Assembly (NCBI GenBank): GCA_963765265.1
Contig: CAVXVN010000006.1
Span: 248,001 to 312,000, forward strand
Direction: 5' to 3'
DNA from: Bacillus_BD sp963765265
GTDB lineage: Bacteria > Bacillota > Bacilli > Bacillales > Cytobacillaceae
Length of the DNA stretch: 64,000 nucleotides
Of the stretch, positions 57,649-64,000 are shown in pieces. The translations under genes were made by a program, and so were the position numbers. Below the pieces are notes generated by a model that was not told where the DNA came from, did not search any database, and saw nothing but the letters and a program-made list of their open reading frames with translations. Every line of letters starts with the position of its first letter. The stretch's first letter is position 1.

Positions 57649-59062
57649 TTATTCTGAGATTTTTAAATGAATCATATTCTCGTCTTCTTCCACAATTACA
57701 TTAAAAATCGATTGTAATGCCTGGTGTCTTATATATATAACTTCATTTTCAACTACAAATGGTTGGCCCAGTAAACCGAATTTCTCCTCATTATAGTAAA
57801 AAAAAGGTTCGTTCATATCAAACTTATAACGATTTTCCACTTTCGATAATTCAATTTCTGTTCCATCAGTAGATTTCACAAAAAAACCTAATTCATTCAT
57901 TGTTGAAACAAATGGGAACAGTATTTCTTTCCCGCGATATACTACATTGATATTCTCTTTCGTTATTTCATCAATCATAACATTTCGTGGATCTACAAAA
58001 TATAGAGAATTCAATTGGTCATGTTCATTTCTATTTAAAGTAAAAAAAGTAGTCTTTAACCCTTTTATACTTCCGAGAGCTTCATCCAGCTTTTGAAAAT
58101 TGAGCTTATCTTCTAATAGAATCTTTTTTAGCCATGATTGTCTTTCACTTTCCGTTAATTTACTTGATAACTCTTGTAGCACCATTGTACTTTTTTGACC
58201 TGATACTGGTCTTTCTAATAGATCTGCCGTTAACAACTCTAATATCCATTTTTCTTCAGATGACAAGCGACTTAAACTTATTCTCAAAAAAAGAATAGAC
58301 AAGCTGGCCCACTAAATCTTTTAATTGTTCCTCAGAAGAAACAATCCAAATCCCATTTCCACTCCCTCGATTATAGTCTTTTGTCAAAACGATTGAAGTG
58401 TAATCCTTAAATTTTAGATGTTTAATGCTGTGTAAAACACTCTCATCTACTCCAGATTGATCGGAAAAAAAAGTAACAAATTGATTTACATCTCTTTGAA
58501 TGATCGGAACTTTCTGCCAATATATTGCAGGCATCGAATCCTTCCCCTTAAAAGTGTAAAAATCAACGAGTGATAATTCTTTAAAGCCTATTTGAGGGAT
58601 CCCCGCTACCCATGTACTTTCTCTTCGTTCTCTTTCTACAATATCGATGGTTGTTTGTACTACTTCAACATGAGAGATACTAGAGATCCATTCGGTCAGT
58701 AAGAATGCAGACTGATTAGGAATGGGGATCTGATAATTGAAATTTAATTCACCATTACTGGCAAGAAATGTATCAGGTCTTTCATCACTTGATTTACAGT
58801 ACTTTCCATTTGCATCTTTGCATTCCCATTTGAATAAAGAATCTGGTTTTATAATTTGATACTCCTTGTCCTTCGTTAATCCCGTGATTGTTTGAGTAAT
58901 GAACAATTCCTTTCCCTTTGCTTCTACAGTGAAATGTTGCCAAACCTGCTCCATTTCTGGAGAAGGATCTTTCTCGTTAGAATACATATTCCACTGCCAA
59001 ATCAATAGAGCTGAAGTAATAAATAATAAAATGAACAACAACGTTATTGTTGCCTTCTTCAT
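57649..59062 (-). CDS. Exported or membrane-anchored protein with a C-terminal stalk-like domain, function unknown (one frame break)
   Basis: One N-terminal hydrophobic segment (ATITLLFILLFITSALLIWQW), then a large extracytoplasmic part. The last 70 residues (RYKFDMNEPFFYYNEEKFG, PFVVENEVIYIRHQALQSIFNVIV) resemble the copper-amine-oxidase N-terminal stalk repeat found in many Bacillus surface proteins; the middle is not recognised. The frame breaks at a run of seven T (about 58284-58291); one T fewer joins VGQLVYSF to LRISLSRLSSEEKWILELL. Start ATG at 59060-59062 with AAGGAG upstream; about 470 residues. It sits between ylbG and csfG/rsmD, where B. subtilis has no gene. Confidence 0.7.
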
Positions 59063-59128
59063 GCCATAATTCTCCTTCAATTGGTTCCTTTCTTATTCCA
59101 GTAAATTCTAATCATTCTCCGTTATATA

Positions 59129-59156
59129 AAAAATGAGAATCTCACAGATTCCCACT
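59129..59156 (-). terminator. Hairpin after ylbG
   Basis: Minus-strand GAATC and GATTC with a 5-base loop, then TCATTTTTTATA. The stem is short. Confidence 0.5.
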
Positions 59157-59431
59157 TATATTCCCATTTTATAATCATATTCCTTTGCCTTGTCCGGTTT
59201 CGAATTTTCAAACTCAATTTTGACAAAAGGTTTATAGGATGGCTCCACTTTTCTAACAAAGGAGTAGGATTTGATTTTTTCCATTAATCCTTCAATTTCA
59301 TCTTGATTACAATACAAGACAACATATTTTAATCTCTTTGAAACATAATGAACATTTCCAAATCTTCTAAGCATTTTTGCTTGTTTAATTGAATGAAGCC
59401 AAACAATGATACTTTGTCTTTGAGCTAACAT
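59156..59431 (-). CDS. ylbG: YlbG, DUF2129 family protein
   Basis: A 91-residue cytoplasmic protein of the YlbG family (QRQSIIVWLHSIKQAKMLRRF, NVHYVSKRLKYVVLYC, VRKVEPSYKPFVKIEFEN). The start is the ATG at 59429-59431, with GAGGGGAAATGTT upstream; the longer in-frame extension is not conserved. Role unknown. It is downstream of ylbF in the same direction. Confidence 0.92.
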   Translation of the reverse strand: MLAQRQSIIVWLHSIKQAKMLRRFGNVHYVSKRLKYVVLYCNQDEIEGLMEKIKSYSFVRKVEPSYKPFVKIEFENSKPDKAKEYDYKMGI

Positions 59432-59620
59432 AACATTTCCCCTCGTATCCATTTCCTTTTCTATCCTTAGTCTAGCATAAAAAGCAGCTTGTTTACAATG
59501 AATACAGAGTGATCCCATACGTAATAAACAAGCCAAATGCCTCCTTTTTTTAGGCTGCTTGCTCTAGAAAGAACATTCATTATTTTAGGAAAACCATTTT
59601 TATAATCACCCACTAATGAT

Positions 59621-59655
59621 AAAAGGATTCACCCTATAGTAGAGTGAATCCTTTT
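59621..59655 (-). terminator. Terminator of ylbF
   Basis: AAAAGGATTCAC and GTGAATCCTTTT, a 12-bp perfect stem with an 11-base loop; T tract lies within the outer stem. Confidence 0.75.
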
Positions 59656-59657
59656 CC

Positions 59658-60101
59658 TTAAGCCGAGCATCCGCAGCTCCCACCTGATCCACAACCACCA
59701 CCATGGGATTGATTCTCAAAAAAGGGATTTCCAGTTAACACTTTAATATGCTCTGAAACCGACCGACCTATCCTTACACTTACTTCATCTAGCAGACTCT
59801 GCAGGTTGTTTTCAGCTTTCCGAAATTCAGAGACATTTTCGTCAAGATCCATTTCCCGCTTTAATTCTCTAATTTCTTTTATAATTGTTTTATAATCAGG
59901 ATGATACTTACCGAATCGTTGTACGTCCTCATATTGTTCTTTCATTGTGACGAACGCTCGGATTTTCTGTTGTGTATCATAGTTGTTCTTTACTTTATAT
60001 AAACAGCTCATATAATAATCAGTTATTTCCGATTGAATAATCATTTGTGCTATTTCCTCAGCCTTTTCTAGGATCAACACTCTTTCAATTGTAGCAAGCA
60101 T
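59658..60101 (-). CDS. ylbF: YlbF, subunit of the YlbF-YmcA-YaaT (Y-complex / RicT-A-F)
   Basis: The Y-complex carries iron-sulphur clusters, guides RNase Y mRNA processing, and promotes competence, biofilm formation and sporulation. Helical body (EKAEEIAQMIIQSEI, EQYEDVQRFGKYHPDY) and the diagnostic C-terminal cysteine/glycine tail GGGCGSGGSCGCSA. The start is the ATG at 60099-60101, 9 bases after GGAGG. 147 residues. Confidence 0.95.
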   Translation of the reverse strand: MLATIERVLILEKAEEIAQMIIQSEITDYYMSCLYKVKNNYDTQQKIRAFVTMKEQYEDVQRFGKYHPDYKTIIKEIRELKREMDLDENVSEFRKAENNLQSLLDEVSVRIGRSVSEHIKVLTGNPFFENQSHGGGCGSGGSCGCSA

Positions 60102-60195
60102 ATACACTCACCTCCGCTTCATATTTTAACATGAAACGGAATGAAAACAAGTATTACAAGATTTCTTTTTTGTAAGTAAATGATTATTCTATCAC

Positions 60196-60600
60196 TTAAT
60201 ACGGTATGGTTACTTTAAATTCCTTTGTAGCACTTGCCCTTTTTTCGTTTTTTTTCATGATTTCAAGTTTTATTTGATGGGTACCTTTTTGAAGACCTTT
60301 AATGATAAAAGCGGGATGATTTATTTCATTCATTTTTTTTCCATCTATGGTAAGAACCATAATCGCATGGTCATTTCGGAATGAAACATCTTTAATTCTA
60401 CATTCAACATAAACATCATTTCCTTTTACTTGATGACTAATAAAAAATGGATCAACCTCTGCTAATTCTTTCGCTGATGCAAGGATCGCTTCATCAGAAT
60501 GAAAGGAAATATCTTTTGTTTCTGGTTCTGGTATTTCTTTTTGGCAAGCAACCATAAAAATGGTAAAAAAAATTGGCACCATAAAGCGTAACGTTTTCAT
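60196..60600 (-). CDS. Predicted lipoprotein, function unknown
   Basis: A 134-residue protein with a lipoprotein signal peptide: MKTLRFMVPIFFTIFMVAC, lipobox MVAC with cysteine at residue 19. The mature part is about 115 residues, mostly predicted beta strand (VKGNDVYVECRIKDVSF, HAIMVLTIDGKKM, GTHQIKLEIMKKNEKRASATKEF), resembling a small beta-sandwich that might bind or scaffold. It lies between ylbF and ylbE, where B. subtilis has no gene. LspA from this window would process it. I do not recognise the family. Confidence 0.75.
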   Translation of the reverse strand: MKTLRFMVPIFFTIFMVACQKEIPEPETKDISFHSDEAILASAKELAEVDPFFISHQVKGNDVYVECRIKDVSFRNDHAIMVLTIDGKKMNEINHPAFIIKGLQKGTHQIKLEIMKKNEKRASATKEFKVTIPY

Positions 60601-60698
60601 GTATGTTCACTCCTGACACTTTTTTGCCAAACCGTAAAATCTTTTCTTAGTGTTTACAAACAATCACTTTTTACTCTTTTACCCTTAAAAAAACAATT

Positions 60699-60730
60699 TT
60701 AAAAAGCTCTCTCAGAGAGAAAGCTTTTTA
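60699..60730 (-). terminator. Terminator of ylbE
   Basis: AAAAAGCT and AGCTTTTT with an internal CTCTCT/AGAGAG pairing; T-rich on both sides. It includes the ylbE stop. Confidence 0.65.
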
Positions 60731-60967
60731 AGATTGGGCATTCATCAATTGAAACATACTGATCATCATGGATGCCATTTGAACCCCACTTGAAAACTTT
60801 TCAACATGATGTGGAATTGTTTTTTTATAATAATGCAAAGCAGCTATTTCCATTGTTTGAAGTTGACTAGGATCTCTTGTTAATTTCCTATACCAAATAG
60901 GTTGTTCATGCATATAGGTCAATAATTCCTTATTTTGTTCCAAATAGTTATATACGTCTTTTCGCAT
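60728..60967 (-). CDS. ylbE: YlbE-like protein
   Basis: A 79-residue protein of the YlbE family (MRKDVYNYLEQNKELLTYMHEQPIWYRKLTRDP, shown by RKLTRDP and KKTIPHHVEKFSSGVQMASMM). The start is the ATG at 60965-60967, with GGGGCGATTGATC upstream. Function unknown. It follows ylbD with 19 nt between, so the pair is co-transcribed. Confidence 0.9.
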   Translation of the reverse strand: MRKDVYNYLEQNKELLTYMHEQPIWYRKLTRDPSQLQTMEIAALHYYKKTIPHHVEKFSSGVQMASMMISMFQLMNAQS

Positions 60968-60986
60968 GATCAATCGCCCCAATAGA

Positions 60987-61385
60987 TTAATCTTTTCTAA
61001 ATAAAAAAGGATTGTTAGACTTTTGTTGACTTGAATTATGATTTTGGGCAGATCCATTTTGAAATTGAGAAAGAACTCCTTGAATAGATCCAATTGCCTG
61101 ACTTAAATGACCAAGATAATGCTGCATTTGATTTGGATCCATGTTTTTTAATGATCCAAGTACTGTTTTCATCCAATCTGTATTTGCTTCTTTAGAGTTT
61201 CCATCTGCTTTTTTCTCTGAACGATAGTCATCCCATCTCGTGTCGTCTTCTCCTAACAAAAACCACTCTTCGTACAATTCCTGTAAAGTTAATTTGCCGC
61301 TCCTTACTTCTTCCATAACTCTTGGATGATTCTTCACAAAAACTTTAAAGCTCTCGATTGATGGATGAAGCACTTTGTTTGTCAT
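60987..61385 (-). CDS. ylbD: YlbD, spore coat protein family
   Basis: A 132-residue protein; LHPSIESFKVFVKNHPRVMEEVR and YEEWFLLGEDDTRWDDY are family hallmarks, and the C-terminus is rich in Q, N and S. YlbD has been described as a coat component made in sporulation. The start is the ATG at 61383-61385, with GAGGTG 6 bases upstream. Confidence 0.88.
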   Translation of the reverse strand: MTNKVLHPSIESFKVFVKNHPRVMEEVRSGKLTLQELYEEWFLLGEDDTRWDDYRSEKKADGNSKEANTDWMKTVLGSLKNMDPNQMQHYLGHLSQAIGSIQGVLSQFQNGSAQNHNSSQQKSNNPFLFRKD

Positions 61386-61527
61386 TTTTTTCACCTCAGC
61401 CTATACAATTACCTAAAATAGGATATGTAAACACAAAAGTTTGGTGAAAAAAAAGCAACTAAATCGACTCATTCTTTTTTAACTTTTTTTAAAAATCAAA
61501 TCTAAGATCCTATATATTTTTCCATTC

Positions 61528-62589
61528 TTACAATTCCGGCTTCTTTATATAATTCTGTGTAATATATGTTTTATAAACGCCAATTCCTAGATGAGTGTAT
61601 TCATCATGTAAAAGGTTTTCACGATCGTCTTTGCTATTAAACCATCCTTCAACAGCTGCTGGTGCATCCATATAATTTGCAGCAAGATTCTCGCCAAAAG
61701 TCGAAAAAGTTCCTTCTCCTTTTTCGATTATTTCTAATCGTTCATCATTTTCCTTATTTGACTCCAAAAGAACACGATTCTTATACATGTCTTTACTTTT
61801 ATCAAGAGCCACAATGGACGCATTTTCATCCCATTCTAACAATTCTAGCTGAAAACTCGCTCGAATCACATTCGTTATATCAAATATCTGTCTTTCTTGA
61901 TCACGGTCAAGCTTTTCTTCATTTATCTCTTTCTCTAAAGGGGCTACTATATTTTTCCCCTCATAACCAATTGCATATGGGTGCAATCTAATGAGTGTAG
62001 ATGCATCCATCAGACGAATACTCGATAACGTACCCTTAAATTTATCAATATATAATTGCACATAAACATTTCCAACTTTAGTAAGTGGTCGAGTATTAAT
62101 GTCTTCTTCTGACAATTCAAACCGATAAGTGGTTTCATCAACTTGAAGGCTTACCGTGGTATCAATTAGATGAGAAGAGTAAATATCACCCATAGATTGT
62201 CCAATTTGGAAAGGTGTAATATTTATTTCATCTCCTATTGCAAACAAAGTGACAACTTTACCATTTTCTATTCCAATCTGCACATATTCTTTCTGATTTC
62301 TATTGTAGATCCACCAATCATAACCATATTTAGATAAATCGATTCTCTTCGGTTTGCCAAGTTTATCTTCAACTTCTTTTTGATTTTTCCCTATGAGCGT
62401 AATGAGCCCCTCTGTTGGATCTTTAGTGGTTACATTCTCCCCTAATGGGTTTTCAAGAGCTTGATCGAATTCATATGTTGAATCTTTCTGATTCATTAAT
62501 CCATTTTGATCTTGATTGTAAATATCGAAATAAAAGACCAAAACAAATAGTATGGCAATAATAATTAAAATACGAAAAATCGTTTTCAG
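61528..62589 (-). CDS. ylbC: YlbC, CAP/SCP-domain protein with CAP-associated N-terminal domain
   Basis: A membrane-anchored extracytoplasmic protein. The hydrophobic N-terminus (KTIFRILIIIAILFVLVFYF) is followed by the CAP-associated domain (LIGKNQKEVEDKLGKPKRID, about residues 60-190) and the CAP domain (DITNVIRASFQLELLEWDENA, GENLAANYMDAPAAVEGWFNS, HLGIGVYKTYITQNY). The CAP domain keeps a single catalytic-site-like histidine. An ATG is missing: the frame is open to a CTG at 62587-62589 that has AGGAGG 7 bases upstream and gives the full signal anchor; otherwise a TTG within the hydrophobic segment would be needed. 353 residues. Confidence 0.88.
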   Translation of the reverse strand: MKTIFRILIIIAILFVLVFYFDIYNQDQNGLMNQKDSTYEFDQALENPLGENVTTKDPTEGLITLIGKNQKEVEDKLGKPKRIDLSKYGYDWWIYNRNQKEYVQIGIENGKVVTLFAIGDEINITPFQIGQSMGDIYSSHLIDTTVSLQVDETTYRFELSEEDINTRPLTKVGNVYVQLYIDKFKGTLSSIRLMDASTLIRLHPYAIGYEGKNIVAPLEKEINEEKLDRDQERQIFDITNVIRASFQLELLEWDENASIVALDKSKDMYKNRVLLESNKENDERLEIIEKGEGTFSTFGENLAANYMDAPAAVEGWFNSKDDRENLLHDEYTHLGIGVYKTYITQNYIKKPEL

Positions 62590-62733
62590 AAGCTATCCTC
62601 CTCTCATTCTTATCATGTTTCATTAATACCTTTTCAAATTACGATTATGAATACTTGCATCAGTGGGTTTTTTCGGAAATAGGAAGTGCTAGGGGTCTTA
62701 TTACCCGTTGAGACGGAATTAGATCCTTATATT

Positions 62734-62766
62734 ATTATATCATTTTGCCTATTTATATTAATAGGC
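62734..62766 (-). promoter_or_regulatory. Candidate promoter with an inverted repeat, upstream of ylbC
   Basis: TATAAT on the minus strand at 62734-62739; just upstream the repeat GCCTATT-N6-AATAGGC (62747-62766) covers the spacer. No good -35 box is seen. Confidence 0.4.
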
Positions 62767-62823
62767 GAATGTATGTAAAGATAGTATCAACTTTTGAATT
62801 GACCATATATGCCTTTTACAAGT

Positions 62824-62849
62824 TAAAAAAAGACACCGTTAGGCGCCTT
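62824..62849 (-). terminator. Terminator of ylbB
   Basis: Minus-strand GGCGCC and GGTGTC pair (two G-U) with a 4-base loop, then TTTTTTT. Confidence 0.75.
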
Positions 62850-63279
62850 AATGTTGAATATGATCATTTTGTTCAGATATATCAGAAAGAGCATTTCCTG
62901 CTTGTTCATCTGTCAATCGATGAGTAGCAAAATCTCCAAGACTAACAATACCAATCAAATTTTCTCCTTCTACAACAGGCAACCTACGTATTTGATGCTC
63001 AGCCATTAACTTTGCTGCCTGATTGGTAGTTGTATCACATGTAACGGTCACCAACTGATCACTCATAATTTTCTCCACTTTCGTTGAACCAGGATTCTTT
63101 TCCGCTACTCCACGAATGACTATATCTCGATCTGTAATCATACCAACAAGTCTTTTTTCATCAACTATAGGGATTGCCCCCACATTTAGCTCTTTCATTT
63201 TTACAGCAACTTCATACATATTATCTAATAATGAACAACATTCTATATCCTTGGACATTATGTCTTTTATGATTCCCAT
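62848..63279 (-). CDS. ylbB: CBS-domain pair protein YlbB
   Basis: A 143-residue protein made of two CBS domains (KDIMSKDIECCSLLDNMYEV, GAIPIVDEKRLVGMITDRDIVIRGV; EKIMSDQLVTVTCDTTTNQA, RRLPVVEGENLIGIVSLGDFA). Such modules bind adenosyl nucleotides and act as regulators. The start is the ATG at 63277-63279 (MGIIKDIM), 6 bases after AGGAGG; another ATG lies 3 bases upstream. Confidence 0.92.
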   Translation of the reverse strand: MGIIKDIMSKDIECCSLLDNMYEVAVKMKELNVGAIPIVDEKRLVGMITDRDIVIRGVAEKNPGSTKVEKIMSDQLVTVTCDTTTNQAAKLMAEHQIRRLPVVEGENLIGIVSLGDFATHRLTDEQAGNALSDISEQNDHIQH

Positions 63280-63563
63280 CATATTCCTCCTAGCTATCAT
63301 ACATTCATTTGGACCAACTAATACAATATTTATCCTTAATTAGAATTTACCCGTTTTCATAAAATTATTCATAATCTATTCATATTGTTAATTAAACCTC
63401 TATCTGCTCTGAAAAAGGATGTAACATAAGCATATCTTGACTAATTAATTGCAACTTAATAAATTTTGGATTATTATTTAAATTGTATATACTTTGATTT
63501 TTTAAAATTATCAAATAATTATTCATGTTAGAAACACCATTCTTTTAAGTGGGAGGACAGAAA

Positions 63564-63923
63564 ATGAAGTTTGAAAACATGGGATATGAAAATGTGAAGG
63601 CAGACTTAAACCGTTTAGACGATACGATGCATGAATATGGTTTCGTAAGGGAAGGTCAATGGGACTATGAACGAGTTACATATGATCGTAAATTCGACTT
63701 AAATGAATACGTCTATTATCTTCGTATTATGGGAATTGCAGTCGAAGGGGATGTAGGCGCACACAAAGCTCTCATTCAATTAAAAACACCCTTACTTGGA
63801 AAACATTATTATCCACATGGTGTTGAGTATGGGGAGGGAGAAAACTTTACAACATCACTTATAGATCAATGTGAAAACATTCTTTCTGAACTTAAAATTG
63901 CCATTGATCAATTTACAAAATAA
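63564..63923 (+). CDS. ylbA: YlbA, YugN-like family protein
   Basis: A 119-residue cytoplasmic protein of the YugN-like family (KFENMGYENVKADLNRLDD, GQWDYERVTYDRKFDL, YYLRIMGIAVEGDVG). The function is unknown. The start is the ATG at 63564, with GGGAGGACAGAAA upstream. Its orientation is opposite to the ylbB-ylbG block. The upstream 63280-63563 region is AT-rich with no other gene. Confidence 0.9.
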   Translation: MKFENMGYENVKADLNRLDDTMHEYGFVREGQWDYERVTYDRKFDLNEYVYYLRIMGIAVEGDVGAHKALIQLKTPLLGKHYYPHGVEYGEGENFTTSLIDQCENILSELKIAIDQFTK

Positions 63924-64000
63924 ATGAATCATTTGCAAAAGGATTCATATCGAATAAATATTTTATGATGAATATAGTAGTATAAAAAGGCGTATTATTT

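Noticed and set aside
1..64000. Phage, transposon, CRISPR, restriction or anti-phage defence systems
   Set aside because: I looked for repeats, transposase or integrase motifs and defence-gene clusters and found none; the window is core chromosome with a few single-gene insertions.

Overview
The window is one contiguous, AT-rich chromosomal segment of an endospore-forming Bacillaceae bacterium related to, but distinct from, Bacillus subtilis. The evidence is gene order (pyr operon, lspA-ileS-divIVA-ylm cluster, spoIIGA-sigE-sigG, the dcw division and wall cluster, then the ylb block), sporulation genes (spoVD, spoVE, spoIIGA, sigE, sigG, rsfA, ylbJ, csfG) and a DNPR motif in MurE, which indicates meso-diaminopimelate peptidoglycan. 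I see no phage, insertion sequence, CRISPR array, tRNA or rRNA. Accessory content is limited to a few single-gene insertions in this conserved backbone.

Layout. 1-346: 5' part of a PPK2 polyphosphate kinase. 546-12409: complete de novo UMP operon, transcribed leftward as pyrR-pyrP-pyrB-pyrC-carA-carB-pyrK-pyrD-pyrF-pyrE, with a promoter and PyrR attenuator in front of pyrR and a second terminator/antiterminator leader before pyrB. 12413-21671: rluD-like, lspA, ylyA, T-box-controlled ileS, divIVA and ylmH-G-sepF-ylmE-D-C. 21778-24496: sporulation sigma genes sigG, sigE and spoIIGA. 24743-25951: a rightward flavohemoglobin gene (hmp) with a perfect palindrome over its promoter region. 26046-45690: division and wall cluster mraZ-rsmH-ftsL-pbpB-spoVD-murE-(orphan Mur N-domain gene)-mraY-murD-spoVE-murG-murB-divIB-ylxW-ylxX-sbp-ftsA-ftsZ. 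45862-63923: bshC, a DUF3397 gene, panE-like ylbQ, then ylbP to ylbA, including rpmF, tmcAL (ylbM), coaD and rsmD, and a sporulation small RNA (csfG) between ylbG and rsmD.

The genes form coherent modules: pyrimidine synthesis; wall precursor synthesis and septation (mur genes, FtsL/PBP2b/DivIB/FtsA/FtsZ/SepF/DivIVA); and a sporulation switch in which SpoIIGA processes pro-SigmaE in the mother cell, SigG acts in the forespore, and SpoVD/SpoVE make cortex.

The most important technical point is that 19 genes carry reading-frame breaks (23 events: 22 single-base insertions and 1 deletion or equivalent), including essential genes such as ileS, mraY, murE and murG. Every insertion can be explained as one extra base in a short homopolymer, so these are most likely consensus errors and I annotate the affected genes as intact CDS. 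The most interesting biology is: a hairpin whose left arm lies inside the sigG promoter spacer, so that only read-through mRNA would hide the sigG ribosome site; a csfG locus whose predicted SigF-type promoter closely resembles the sigG one; an orphan Mur-ligase N-terminal-domain gene between murE and mraY; and the palindromic hmp control region.
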